A stretch of DNA of 64,000 nucleotides from Kordia sp. (GCA_002733415.1 NVVR01000003.1:100103-164102), one strand, 5' to 3'; shown: positions 44,653-54,214, counted from the stretch's first letter. Program-made: numbers and translations. The notes: generated from the letters alone by a model not told the origin.

Positions 44653-46616
44653 GCATCCCATTAAAAGTTGCCTTAATAGGAAATCCAAACACCGGAAAAA
44701 CAAGCTTATTTAATACGCTAACTGGTTTAAAACAGAAAGTTGGGAACTATCCAGGTATTACGGTAGAAAAAAAAACAGGTATCTGTAAATTACATGATTC
44801 GATTACAGCAAACATTATTGATTTGCCTGGAACGTACAGTTTAAATGCAAGTTCGGAAGATGAGAGTATTGCAGTAAAAGTATTGTCAGAAAAACAAAAC
44901 ACATATTATCCTGATGTTGTAATAGTAGTTGCTGAAGTAGAAAACCTAAAGCGAAACTTATTAATTTTTACACAGGTTAAAGATTTAGGTTTGCCGACAG
45001 TTTTAGCAATAAATATGCAGGACATAATGCAGACTAAAGGAATCACAATAGATCTTATTGCATTAGAACATGAATTAAATACTAAAATTGTAGTATTAAG
45101 TGCTAAGAAAAATACAGGAATTACTCAATTAAAAGAAGCTATATTAAATTATAAGGATATATCATTGGCTCCTTGTGTAATTGAATTAAATAGTATTCTG
45201 AGGGATACTGATTTAAATGAGAAGCAAAAGCAACATAAGGATACAGTTAAAAGATATCAGTTTATAAAAAGTAAACTAGATAAACATTATACTGTGAAAA
45301 TTACAAGAGCAGAGGGTTTTAGAGCTAAATTAGATGGAGTAATTACACATAAAGTATTTGGGTACATTATTTTCTTTACCATATTGTTTAGTATTTTTCA
45401 AGCCTTGTTTTCATGGTCGGAATATCCGATGGAGTTAATTGATAGTGCATTTGCTTTTTTAAGTGATTGGACAAAAAATAATTTACCTGAAGGGGTATTT
45501 ACTCGATTGTTATCCGAAGGAATTATACCCGGAATAGGAGGGGTGGTCATCTTTATTCCGCAAATAGCATTTTTATTTTTATTTCTATCCATTTTAGAAG
45601 AAAGTGGCTACATGAGTAGGGTCGTTTTTTTGATGGATAAAATTATGCGAAAATTCGGACTAAGTGGGAAGAGTGTAGTACCATTAATTTCGGGAACTGC
45701 TTGTGCGATACCAGCAATTATGGCTGCAAGAAATATTGAAAATTGGAAAGAACGATTAATAACTATTCTAGTAACTCCATTTACTACCTGTGCTGCAAGA
45801 CTCCCTGTTTATGCAATAATTATAAGTTTGGTTATTCCTAAAGGGAATTCATTTTTAGGAATGAGTAATCATGCTTTGGTGTTAATGAGTTTGTACATGC
45901 TTGGTTTTGGAGCTGCTATATTATCAGGTTATATTTTAAATAAAGTATTAAAAATTCATTCGAAATCATATTTCGTAATTGAAATGCCAAATTATAAAAT
46001 GCCATTATTTAAAAATGTATTTTACAATGTATTGGATAAAACCAAAGCATTTGTTTTAGGTGCAGGTAAAATAATATTGGCAGTATCTATTTTATTATGG
46101 GTATTGGCCTCTTACGGTCCAGGTGCTGATTTTGATAATGCTGAGGAATTAGTAAAAACTGAATTTACTAATTTAGAAGGAGAGGAGCTGAATACTAAAA
46201 TAGCATCTTACAAATTAGAACATTCCTATATTGGTACTTTTGGTAAGTTTATTGAACCAAGTATTAAGCCATTAGGATATGATTGGAAAATAGGGATTGC
46301 ATTGATAACTTCATTTGCTGCAAGAGAAGTGTTTATAGGAACTTTAGCAACCATTTATAGTGTAGGTTCTGAGGATGAGGCTACATTAATGGAAAAGATG
46401 AAAAAAGAAGTGCATTCGGATACAATGAAGCCTGTTTTTGATTTCCCAACAGGAATTTCATTATTGCTATTTTATGCTTTTGCAATGCAGTGTATGAGTA
46501 CGGTTGCAATTGTGAAAAAGGAAACTAATGGATGGAAATGGCCTATGATACAAATGTTTGGAATGACCATTTTTGCGTATATTGTAGCTTTAGTGTCTTA
46601 TCAAGTTTTCAAATAA
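44649..46616 (+). CDS. feoB: FeoB ferrous-iron transporter
   Basis: 655 residues. The N-terminal G-protein domain shows G1 GNPNTGKTS, G3 DLPGTY and G4 NMQD, followed by the helical spacer. The membrane part has the two Gate regions (IPGIGGVVIFIPQIAFLFLF; SGTACAIPAIMAARNI; TTCAARLPVYAI). FeoB imports Fe(II) across the inner membrane. It is shorter than E. coli FeoB (773 residues), as is common in Bacteroidota. A Cys-rich mini-gene follows 8 bases after the stop. Confidence 0.95.
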   Translation: MSIPLKVALIGNPNTGKTSLFNTLTGLKQKVGNYPGITVEKKTGICKLHDSITANIIDLPGTYSLNASSEDESIAVKVLSEKQNTYYPDVVIVVAEVENLKRNLLIFTQVKDLGLPTVLAINMQDIMQTKGITIDLIALEHELNTKIVVLSAKKNTGITQLKEAILNYKDISLAPCVIELNSILRDTDLNEKQKQHKDTVKRYQFIKSKLDKHYTVKITRAEGFRAKLDGVITHKVFGYIIFFTILFSIFQALFSWSEYPMELIDSAFAFLSDWTKNNLPEGVFTRLLSEGIIPGIGGVVIFIPQIAFLFLFLSILEESGYMSRVVFLMDKIMRKFGLSGKSVVPLISGTACAIPAIMAARNIENWKERLITILVTPFTTCAARLPVYAIIISLVIPKGNSFLGMSNHALVLMSLYMLGFGAAILSGYILNKVLKIHSKSYFVIEMPNYKMPLFKNVFYNVLDKTKAFVLGAGKIILAVSILLWVLASYGPGADFDNAEELVKTEFTNLEGEELNTKIASYKLEHSYIGTFGKFIEPSIKPLGYDWKIGIALITSFAAREVFIGTLATIYSVGSEDEATLMEKMKKEVHSDTMKPVFDFPTGISLLLFYAFAMQCMSTVAIVKKETNGWKWPMIQMFGMTIFAYIVALVSYQVFK

Positions 46617-46624
46617 ATATTTAA

Positions 46625-46753
46625 ATGGAAATTTTTCAAAATATATTAGTAATAATAGCGGTGTTTCTTTCACTACGATTTTTATATGTGAAGTTCTTAA
46701 GAAAAGAAAACTCTTCAGATAAATCTTGTGGGAATAATGGTTGTGGTTGTTAG
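46625..46753 (+). CDS. FeoB-associated Cys-rich membrane protein
   Basis: A 42-residue frame starting MEIFQNILVIIAVFLSLRFL, one membrane helix, then a basic KFLRKENSSDK and a Cys tail CGNNGCGC. This is the layout of the small FeoB-associated Cys-rich proteins found after FeoB. It is too short for most ORF callers. Its stop overlaps by four bases the stop of the convergent reductase gene at 46750. The role is probably assistance or redox sensing at FeoB; not demonstrated. Confidence 0.85.
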   Translation: MEIFQNILVIIAVFLSLRFLYVKFLRKENSSDKSCGNNGCGC

Positions 46754-48957
46754 TAACAATCCATGAGTAATTGACCTTTATTTTGATAATAACTCAATGG
46801 TTTTATGTCTTTTTCAGAACAAATTGTGTCTAATACTCCTAGTACATCCTTTTGCATTATTACAGAGCCACATATCATAATTACTGTTTTATTTGCTAAA
46901 GAGTTAGCAAAATAAGCACTTTGTTTTTTAATGATATCTTGAACATAAGTTTTAGGTGTATTACTTCTAGAATAAGCGGGATAAAAAGATTGTAATTGAC
47001 CACTTTCTAATTGTTTATCAATACAATTTTTATATAAATTAAAAGAGTTCTCATTTCTCCCACCCCAATACAAATTAACGGTAGTATTCTTAGTATTATT
47101 AGCTAACATTCCTAAAAACGGACCAATACCTGTTCCTGTAGCAATTAGGATGACTTTTGAAGCTTTTTTTGGAAAATGAAAAGAGTTGTTTTTTATAATG
47201 GTAGCATTAATATTTTCTTCGAGTTTTAGCTGATGTAAATAATTTGAGACAATCCCTTTTTTATGTTTTTTAATGCTGATTAAAATAGAGTTTTCTTTGG
47301 TTTTAGCAATAGAATATAATCGTTCTCTATTGTCGTTTTTAGGGTAAATAGCAAGTAAATCACCTGAGTTGAAACCTGTTTTTTTAAGTGGATTTAATTC
47401 TAGTAAAAATGTATCATCTACTTGTTTTTCTAATGAAGTAATTTCTTTTACTTTAAAGGGTTTAGTTGTCAGTTTTTTAAAACTTAAATCATTCTTTTTG
47501 ATATTGATTTCAACGTTTAAATAATGCGATAGTTTATTAATCCATTGAGTAAAGGTCTCAAAGGATCTATTATTAATGGTTGTTGTATTAATTATTTCTG
47601 TGGTGTTTGGTAAAAAAGAAAGTTCTTTTTCTATATCATAAGCAAACTGACAGAAATGGCTATAAGTACTTGACCCAAACCCAAGTATTGCATATTCAAA
47701 TACATGATTTTCAGGATTCTTTTTTAGTTTACTTATAAAATTTTTAGCATTATTTGGGGCCTCTCCATCACCATAAGTAGCTGTAATAATTAATAGTTTT
47801 TTAAGTGCTCTAAACTTACTAAACTTATTTAGTTCGGTTAAATAACTTTTCTTATTTTGTTGTAATAATTGTTCATGTAAGGCATTAACATAATTGAGTG
47901 TACTCCCACCTTCTGAACCAAATAAAATTACAATTTCTGCTTCTTGTTTTTTTATGACATTTCTAATTTTAGTGCTTTTTCGGGATAAAGTCATAGTGAA
48001 ACCAGAATACATAAAATAAATAATTCCTAAGCATGCTAACAATAAAATAACTGACCAAAGAATACTACCATGACCAGTATGTAGAATTAAACTATAATAG
48101 GATAGTATTTTGCTGAACGGATAAAATTGTTCACTTATTATATCTCCCGTAACTTGGTTAACAACTAGTTCTTTATTAGTTAAATAAAGGGTATAATAAT
48201 CTTCTATATCATTAGAAAACGGAAATTCTATTTGCCTTATATCATTTAGAGTGATGCTATTAAAAACTTCAAAATTATTTAAATTATTTCTTGGGGAGGT
48301 TTTTAACTCATCGAAATTTATGACATGATTTATAGGAGTTTTTGGTAGTAGAGATAATTTTTTAAGGGACAAATATCCCCCCGTTACTGTTAGTATTATA
48401 ATAGGGATAAGACTCCATCTACCTAATATAATATGAAAGTATTGATTCGAGTTTTCTTTCACTATTTTGGAAAAGAACTGAAGAAATCCACCTTGTCTTT
48501 TCGATATTAATATAATTCCTGTTAGTGCAATTAGACATAAAAAGAAGGAGCAAACTCCAACTATAATTCTACCAGTGTTTTTTAGAAATAAGGAACGATG
48601 TAAATTAGTTGTCCATTTAAAAATATGGTGTCTTTCTTTAATGTTACCTAATTTTTTTCCGTTTAATGGGTTTAAATAAATACGTTCGCTTTGTCCTTTC
48701 TGGTTGATAACATTTGCAATAGCTTGGTTATGGGTGTTAATACCAAAGGAAACTACTTCAAGGTATTCTTTCTTTAGAATAGAAATAGTTTTGGCAACTG
48801 ATTGTTCTTTGGCTTCTAGTGATAAAGAATAAGAATCTAATTGTTTACTTACGGGCTCAAAAGCCAATACAATTCCGGTTAGTGCAGCTAATAAAATAAA
48901 AACTGAAAATGATAGGGCGAAGCCTAAGTGGCTATATCTCCAAATAGATAGTTTCAT
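46750..48957 (-). CDS. PepSY - flavodoxin - NAD(P)H reductase fusion (haem-locus flavoreductase)
   Basis: 735 residues from the ATG at 48957 (MKLSIWRYSHLGFALSFSVF); an upstream in-frame start at 49071 would add 38 residues lying before the conserved PepSY start. Order: PepSY_TM membrane part (1-370; ALTGIVLAFEP, WTTNLHRSLFLKNTGRIIVG, ILHTGHGSILWSVILLL), flavodoxin FMN domain (about 380-510; ILFGSEGGSTLNYVNAL, YGDGEAPNNAKNF, GFGSSTYSHFC) and a FAD/NADPH reductase domain (about 530-735; RLYSIAKTK, VILIATGTGIGPFLGML). It can carry electrons from cytoplasmic NAD(P)H through FMN and the membrane to the periplasm. As last gene of the operon divergent from the haem receptor, reduction of haem or its iron is the likely role (inference). 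Confidence 0.9.
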   Translation of the reverse strand: MKLSIWRYSHLGFALSFSVFILLAALTGIVLAFEPVSKQLDSYSLSLEAKEQSVAKTISILKKEYLEVVSFGINTHNQAIANVINQKGQSERIYLNPLNGKKLGNIKERHHIFKWTTNLHRSLFLKNTGRIIVGVCSFFLCLIALTGIILISKRQGGFLQFFSKIVKENSNQYFHIILGRWSLIPIIILTVTGGYLSLKKLSLLPKTPINHVINFDELKTSPRNNLNNFEVFNSITLNDIRQIEFPFSNDIEDYYTLYLTNKELVVNQVTGDIISEQFYPFSKILSYYSLILHTGHGSILWSVILLLACLGIIYFMYSGFTMTLSRKSTKIRNVIKKQEAEIVILFGSEGGSTLNYVNALHEQLLQQNKKSYLTELNKFSKFRALKKLLIITATYGDGEAPNNAKNFISKLKKNPENHVFEYAILGFGSSTYSHFCQFAYDIEKELSFLPNTTEIINTTTINNRSFETFTQWINKLSHYLNVEINIKKNDLSFKKLTTKPFKVKEITSLEKQVDDTFLLELNPLKKTGFNSGDLLAIYPKNDNRERLYSIAKTKENSILISIKKHKKGIVSNYLHQLKLEENINATIIKNNSFHFPKKASKVILIATGTGIGPFLGMLANNTKNTTVNLYWGGRNENSFNLYKNCIDKQLESGQLQSFYPAYSRSNTPKTYVQDIIKKQSAYFANSLANKTVIMICGSVIMQKDVLGVLDTICSEKDIKPLSYYQNKGQLLMDCY

Positions 48958-49023
48958 TAATAAATAAAAAAGATTAAAAGTTTTACAAAAAGGTAAAGAA
49001 TAGCATGAAAAGTTTTTTAAAAT

Positions 49024-49093
49024 GTTAGACTGAGCTTGTTGAAATTTAATTGGTATAAATCGAAAAATCATACTTCGACAGGCTCAATATAAC
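49024..49093. repeat. Dispersed palindrome (gagcttgttgaa / ttcgacaggctc)
   Basis: gactgagcttgttgaa at 49028 and ttcgacaggctcaatataac at 49074 pair with G-T wobbles into a long imperfect hairpin. The 'cttcgacaagctcagtc' palindrome is common between genes in flavobacteria (recollection). It lies between the DUF2271 gene and the reductase gene in the same operon, so it must allow read-through or the reductase has its own promoter. Confidence 0.55.
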
Positions 49094-49111
49094 CAGTATT
49101 CTTTTAAATGT

Positions 49112-49597
49112 TTATTGAGGTATTAAGCGTATGTAGCGTATAAAACCTTTTCCGTTTACTTTACTTTTTACGGTTTCGGCGGTTAATTCAAACTCAACAT
49201 CTTTTGCAAAGTATTCTTGGTCTTCTACAGCTGTTTCAAAGCGAATTGTATAACCAGTATCAATCTTATCATTTTCTATTTCTATAATACTAATAGCGCG
49301 TTCCCCACCTGTTAAAGTTTCACCGGTAATTGCGTCTATATTTGGCCTTTTTTTTCCATATAAATTTTCCCACCATTGCGTAATATCATGATACCAATCT
49401 TCATCGTTACCTTTTACATTTAAAGTTTCAAGATAGTTGCCATCTTTGTCTAATAAGGAAACTACAATATAGGCTCCTTCTCCAGAATAGTTGGTCATTT
49501 GTATCATACATTTATACTTACTACTTGGATTAATAGTAAATGATAATGTAATAAATGCAACAACTATTGTAACTAATATATTTATTTTACGAATCAT
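49112..49597 (-). CDS. DUF2271 secreted protein of the haem locus
   Basis: 161 residues with a signal-anchor start (ILVTIVVAFITLSFTINP) and a beta-rich domain: MTNYSGEGAYIVVSLLDKDG, DEDWYHDITQWWENLYGK, DAITGETLTGGERAISIIE. This matches DUF2271, often found beside PepSY membrane proteins and flavin-related genes. Function is unknown. It lies 4 bases after the ankyrin gene and before the PepSY-flavodoxin reductase, so a periplasmic partner of the reductase is a fair guess. Confidence 0.8.
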   Translation of the reverse strand: MIRKINILVTIVVAFITLSFTINPSSKYKCMIQMTNYSGEGAYIVVSLLDKDGNYLETLNVKGNDEDWYHDITQWWENLYGKKRPNIDAITGETLTGGERAISIIEIENDKIDTGYTIRFETAVEDQEYFAKDVEFELTAETVKSKVNGKGFIRYIRLIPQ

Positions 49598-49601
49598 GAA
49601 T

Positions 49602-51083
49602 TTATAATTTTAAAAAGTTTAAATTTTGATGATTAATCGCTTCGTTTTCTTTGGCTAAGTCAAGAATACTTTCGTTAAAATCAGTACTAACTACTTTACT
49701 GGCTCCTTCACTAATTAAATGTTTAATAATATCCATGTTTTTAGCTGTCATTACTGCTTTTTGTAAAGCAGTATATCCTTCTTTATTTTTAGCATTAATA
49801 TTTTGTTTGAAGGGCTTAATTAATTTTAATAAAGGAATACTGTTTTTATCTAAAGCAATATGGTATAAAGTATTACCATTTTCTTGAGCCGAAGTCATGT
49901 CTAAACCATTAGAACCTAATAATTCTAGTTTATGGTTAAATACATCTTCACTTTTAGATGAATATGATTGTAATAAATAATACATAAGATTGTTTCCTTT
50001 GTTATCTATTATATTTATATCTGCTCCTTTTTTAAGTAATAACTCTACAGTTTTAGCTGTATTACCTTCAACAGCATAAGTTAAAGCAGAGTTACCTTTT
50101 TTATTAATCAGGTTAATGTTTTTAGTATGTTTTAATAATAGATTAATAACGTTTAAATCATTACTATAACTTGCTGTTATTAAAGCAGTATTCCCATCTT
50201 TATTTTGTGAATTAACTTTATTACCTTTTGCAATAAAGTATTCATAACTTGCAATATCCTTACAGCTATATGCCAAATTATGTAAAGGAGTTTTTCCGTT
50301 TTTAGTAGTTACATTTGGATTAATACCTAAACTATCTAAATATTTAAAGTAATCTAATGAGTTATACCCATTTCTACTCCTTTTGGTAGCAAATAGCATG
50401 GCGTTACCATCATTTTTGTTTAGGTTTTTATAAGGTAGTCCTTTGTTAACAATAGCATTTAATATGTCTTTGTTTTCTTTAACTGCAGCATAATTAAAAA
50501 TTCCGTTTCCTTCATGATCTACATCGGTAAGTTTTAAACCTTTATCTGTAAAATATTGAGTGAACTTTAAGTCTTTTAAACTAGCTGCTATAAGTAAAAG
50601 AGCGTTGACTCCTTTTGGGGTCTTTTGATCTATAGATGCTCCATTTTTAAGTAATAGATCATAAAGTTTTGGGTTTTGTTGACCAGTTACTGCAGCAAAA
50701 TTTAAAATAGAATAACCTTTATCATCAATAACGTCCATTTTAGCTCCATTTTTTATAAGGTATTTTACTAACTTAACATTGTCTTTATAGGCAGCCCAGA
50801 AAATATAAGTCCTACCATCATGAGTAAGTTTGTTAATACCGTTTCCTTCAATATTTAAAAGATGCTTAATGGTTTTGTTATCTACTTTTTCTAATATAGC
50901 CCAAGCAACGGCGTCAAATCCAAATCTATTAAGTTTTGTAGGGTTATTTCCTTCTTTAATCTTTAAATCAATAGTTTCTATAGAAGGCTGTTCTTTCCAG
51001 AAATCTCTTTCTTGAAAAATGTTTTTTTGGGCTACAGTTACCTGTAACCCAAAAAATAGTGTAAAAGCAAGTATTTTATTCAT
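49602..51083 (-). CDS. Secreted ankyrin-repeat protein of the haem locus
   Basis: 493 residues with a signal peptide (ILAFTLFFGLQVTVAQ), so periplasmic or outer. The rest is about a dozen ankyrin repeats, e.g. DGRTYIFWAAYKDNVKLVKY, KGNSALTYAVEGNTAKTVEL, EGYTALQKAVMTAKNMDIIK. A purely periplasmic ankyrin solenoid is a binding scaffold. It sits 6 bases after the DUF6607 gene in an operon divergent from a haem receptor. A partner, perhaps the HmuY-like protein or a haem intermediate, cannot be named from sequence. Confidence 0.88.
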   Translation of the reverse strand: MNKILAFTLFFGLQVTVAQKNIFQERDFWKEQPSIETIDLKIKEGNNPTKLNRFGFDAVAWAILEKVDNKTIKHLLNIEGNGINKLTHDGRTYIFWAAYKDNVKLVKYLIKNGAKMDVIDDKGYSILNFAAVTGQQNPKLYDLLLKNGASIDQKTPKGVNALLLIAASLKDLKFTQYFTDKGLKLTDVDHEGNGIFNYAAVKENKDILNAIVNKGLPYKNLNKNDGNAMLFATKRSRNGYNSLDYFKYLDSLGINPNVTTKNGKTPLHNLAYSCKDIASYEYFIAKGNKVNSQNKDGNTALITASYSNDLNVINLLLKHTKNINLINKKGNSALTYAVEGNTAKTVELLLKKGADINIIDNKGNNLMYYLLQSYSSKSEDVFNHKLELLGSNGLDMTSAQENGNTLYHIALDKNSIPLLKLIKPFKQNINAKNKEGYTALQKAVMTAKNMDIIKHLISEGASKVVSTDFNESILDLAKENEAINHQNLNFLKL

Positions 51084-51089
51084 GATAGA

Positions 51090-52019
51090 TTATTTGTTTT
51101 CAGCTTTATCGTTAGTAATATCATCTACTACAAAAGCTTCAATGATTTTGGCAATTTTACGCTTAGACTTATAATCTTCAGAGAACAAGTACTTATAAAG
51201 TAGTTTGTTATCTATTTTATTTTCTAAGCTCAAATCTTTATTTCTTCCGTAAACTTCACTCCATTTGTTACGAACTAGTTGCCATTGACTTTCATTTTTT
51301 ATCCACCAATCTTGTGAAGCTTTACATTTATCGGTTGGAATTTGCACATAGGTATTGTATCCTTTTTCTTTGGCTAAAACAACATCTTCTTTCCCCACTT
51401 CTCTAATGACTTTATTATTGTCTTGATCATGTATCCAGCCATTGGCTACAATTTCATGACGGTTACCGCGTATGGTTAAGTTGTAGTCACTTCGTTTTGT
51501 ATATTCTCTACGAGGTAATGGGGCAGGAGTAGAGTTTTCCCAAAAACTTTTTCCATCCACATGAACCCAAGTAGCCGTACCTTCGTAACGCGGACTATCA
51601 TCTACCTGAAAGACTTTTTGTGTCCATTGACCTTTTACGATATCGTCATTTTCTTTTTTGTATAACCAGTTGTTTCTTCCATTAAATATTAAGAAATCAG
51701 TGTTTTCAAATAACCATTCTTGTCTCCAATGCTTTACGATATAAGGTCTTTCTGTTGTACCTACTTGTAATAAGTGCTGCAAAGAGACTTTATTATCATT
51801 TTCTTCTACTAGTTGTACCCATTCTATAGCTGTTTCAGATTTTGGTTTGGATGGCTTATATAGTGAGTCGGTACTATAGTTAAAGGTTTCTACGAAGTTA
51901 AAAGTTACTTCATAGCATCCACACATATTTTTAATAGCCTTAATATCTTTTTCTTTTTTTGTTTGAGAATTAACTAAATAACTCATTGTTAGCAGTGTAA
52001 ATAAAAGTGTTTTTTTCAT
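51090..52019 (-). CDS. DUF6607 secreted protein of the haem locus
   Basis: 309 residues with a signal peptide (LLFTLLTMSYLVNSQ). The mature part begins IKAIKNMCGCYEVTFNFVET and contains VKHWRQEWLFENTDFLIFNG, GQWTQKVFQVDDSPRYEGTA, TWVHVDGKSFWENSTPAPLP and RREYTKRSDYNLTIRGNRHE. This fits the DUF6607 family, which I know only as a Bacteroidota family of unknown function. Many Trp, Tyr and His residues would suit haem or hydrophobic-ligand binding (inference). First gene of the operon, divergent from the receptor at 52091 with a 71-base shared control region. Confidence 0.78.
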   Translation of the reverse strand: MKKTLLFTLLTMSYLVNSQTKKEKDIKAIKNMCGCYEVTFNFVETFNYSTDSLYKPSKPKSETAIEWVQLVEENDNKVSLQHLLQVGTTERPYIVKHWRQEWLFENTDFLIFNGRNNWLYKKENDDIVKGQWTQKVFQVDDSPRYEGTATWVHVDGKSFWENSTPAPLPRREYTKRSDYNLTIRGNRHEIVANGWIHDQDNNKVIREVGKEDVVLAKEKGYNTYVQIPTDKCKASQDWWIKNESQWQLVRNKWSEVYGRNKDLSLENKIDNKLLYKYLFSEDYKSKRKIAKIIEAFVVDDITNDKAENK

Positions 52020-52037
52020 GATTGTTTTTTGTTAAGT

Positions 52038-52060
52038 TTATTTAGATTGATTTAAAATAA
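52038..52060 (+). promoter_or_regulatory. Putative iron-responsive operator, copy 5 (haem divergon)
   Basis: TTATTTAGA, 8 bases, AAATAA: a full motif in the 71-base gap between the divergent DUF6607 and haem-receptor genes. One site could control both directions. Confidence 0.65.
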
Positions 52061-52065
52061 GATTC

Positions 52066-52073
52066 TATATTTG
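52066..52073 (+). promoter_or_regulatory. -7 box of the haem-receptor promoter
   Basis: TATATTTG, an exact consensus match, 25 bases before the receptor start and 6 bases after the operator. Confidence 0.65.
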
Positions 52074-52090
52074 TGGCAAATCTATAAAGA

Positions 52091-54193
52091 ATGAGTCTAA
52101 ATAAAAACAATTTTCTATTATTTTTACTACTTTCCGGAATTGCTTTTTCACAAGATAACTCTGTAATAAAAGATTCTATTAAATCTGAAAATTTAGAAGA
52201 GGTATTAGTTACAGCTACTAGAACAAAAAGACAACTGTCTTCTTTGCCTTTACCTGCTCAAATAATTACTAAAGAACAAATTAAAGCAAGTAATTCATTG
52301 CGTTTAAGTGATGTAATAAATGAGCAGACGGGATTAATTACGGTTTCAGATTTTGGAGGAGGAGAAGGTTTGCAATTGCAAGGAATGGATTCAGCTTATA
52401 CTTTAGTAATGATTGATGGTGTACCGCTTATTGGTCGTTCTGCAGGAACATTAGATTTAGAGCGCATAACGATTGGGAACATTAAACAAATCGAGGTGAT
52501 TAAAGGAGCTTCATCTTGTTTATATGGTAGTGAGGCTATGGGAGGTGTATTGAATATTATAACTGAAAAACCTACAGAAGATTTTAGTGGTTCTTTAAAC
52601 CATAGGTCTGGTACTTTTTTTACACATGATACCAGTGTCAATTTAAATTATAAAGATAAAAAAATAGGCGTTACTGGGTTTGTTAATAGATATTCTTCTG
52701 AAGGGTATGATTTAACTGATTTTACGCCTACAAATACAGTAAATCCGTTTGCGAATTATACGGTACAAGCTAATGTAAATTATAGTTTTACTAAAAAAAC
52801 AAGCTTATTAATATCATCAAGACTATTTACTCAAGACCAAGAAAGCAGTTTAGTAAACAATCAAGGTGATTTACTTTCTGGAAAAGGTAAATTAACAGAG
52901 TGGAATTCGCATTTAAAATTGCAGCACGAACTTTCTGAAAAATGGAATTTTTATGGAGAATTATACAGTACTCAATATCAGACAAAATCTAAAACGAATA
53001 ATTTAGATAGAACTATTTTTAGTGAATCATATTTTGATCAATTTCTATTAAGACCTGAGATTAGAACTCATTTTAAGGCTAGTAAGAAACATAGTGTTAT
53101 TTTAGGTTTAGGATTGACACATGAAAGTTTAGATAGAACTTATTTTGATAATAAGCCAACGTTTAATGCACCATACGTATATGTACAATATGATTTAAAT
53201 CCTACTAAAAAAATAAATATAATAGTGGGTGCTCGTTATGATGCACACAATAAATATGCAGCACAATTTAGCCCGAAATTAGCAGGTCGTTATGAAATAA
53301 CAAGGAGGTTATCAGTAAAATCTTCTGTAGGGTATGGTTACAAAGCCCCAGATTTTAGGCAACTTTATTTTAATTTCACCAATCCGTCTGTAGGTTACAC
53401 TGTATTAGGATATAATCTTGTTGCTACAGAAATACCTTTTTTGGAAAGCCAAGGAATTATATCCAATATTACTGTTCCGCTTAATCAATATACAGATGAT
53501 TTAAAACCAGAAAGTTCAATTAACTATAATTTAGGAGTAGATTATAAAGTCAATAATCAGTTAAAATTTACTATTAATGTTTTTAGAAATAACATTAAGA
53601 ATCTTATTGATACAAGAGTTGTAGCCAACAAAACTAATGGTCAAAACTTATTTAGTTATTATAATGCTAATGCAGTTTATACTCAAGGGATAGAATTTAA
53701 TACTACCTATAAACCAAGGAGTCAATTACAGATTTCTGGAGGATATCAGTTGTTGTATGCTAAAGATAAAGATGTTGAAGAGAAATTTGAAAACGGGGAG
53801 GTAACTTCTAGTCAATTTCCTGGGGCTCCACTACAAAAGAGTCATTATTTCGGGTTGGTAAATCGTTCCAGGCATATGGTAAACATAAAAGTGTTTTATA
53901 AAAATATACAATGGAAAGCAAATGCTAATATTAGAGGGACTTACAGAAGTAAGTATGGCCTAGTAGATACTAATAATAGTCAAGGATACATTGATAATTT
54001 TGATGAATTTGTAACGGGGTATTCTATTTGGGATTTAGCTATTAATAAAGACTTTTTAAAGAATTATCAACTAGGGTTTGGACTTGAAAACATATTCGAC
54101 TTTAAAGACCCTCCAACATCATCTAACGATTTTATTGCTATCAATAATATAGCAGGAAGAATTGTATACGGAAAACTAAATATCAATTTTTAA
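52091..54193 (+). CDS. TonB-dependent haem receptor (HmuR-like)
   Basis: 700 residues: signal peptide, a plug starting EEVLVTATRTKRQLSSLPLP with VMIDGVPLIGRSAGTLDLER and IEVIKGASSCLYGSEAMGGV, and a barrel ending RIVYGKLNINF. Unlike the other two receptors it has no carboxypeptidase-D-like domain. Size and plug type match HmuR/BtuB-like receptors, and the next gene encodes a HmuY-like lipoprotein, so haem or a haem-like porphyrin is the best substrate. It works with TonB to bring the ligand into the periplasm. Co-transcribed with the HmuY gene (21-base gap). Confidence 0.9.
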   Translation: MSLNKNNFLLFLLLSGIAFSQDNSVIKDSIKSENLEEVLVTATRTKRQLSSLPLPAQIITKEQIKASNSLRLSDVINEQTGLITVSDFGGGEGLQLQGMDSAYTLVMIDGVPLIGRSAGTLDLERITIGNIKQIEVIKGASSCLYGSEAMGGVLNIITEKPTEDFSGSLNHRSGTFFTHDTSVNLNYKDKKIGVTGFVNRYSSEGYDLTDFTPTNTVNPFANYTVQANVNYSFTKKTSLLISSRLFTQDQESSLVNNQGDLLSGKGKLTEWNSHLKLQHELSEKWNFYGELYSTQYQTKSKTNNLDRTIFSESYFDQFLLRPEIRTHFKASKKHSVILGLGLTHESLDRTYFDNKPTFNAPYVYVQYDLNPTKKINIIVGARYDAHNKYAAQFSPKLAGRYEITRRLSVKSSVGYGYKAPDFRQLYFNFTNPSVGYTVLGYNLVATEIPFLESQGIISNITVPLNQYTDDLKPESSINYNLGVDYKVNNQLKFTINVFRNNIKNLIDTRVVANKTNGQNLFSYYNANAVYTQGIEFNTTYKPRSQLQISGGYQLLYAKDKDVEEKFENGEVTSSQFPGAPLQKSHYFGLVNRSRHMVNIKVFYKNIQWKANANIRGTYRSKYGLVDTNNSQGYIDNFDEFVTGYSIWDLAINKDFLKNYQLGFGLENIFDFKDPPTSSNDFIAINNIAGRIVYGKLNINF

Positions 54194-54214
54194 TTACTCA
54201 AATATTTAATAATT

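Noticed and set aside
48958..49071. Longer start of the PepSY-flavodoxin reductase
   Set aside because: The extra 38 residues (MIFRFIPIKFQQAQSNILKN ...) are encoded by part of the dispersed palindrome region and precede a normal PepSY N-terminus at 48957.
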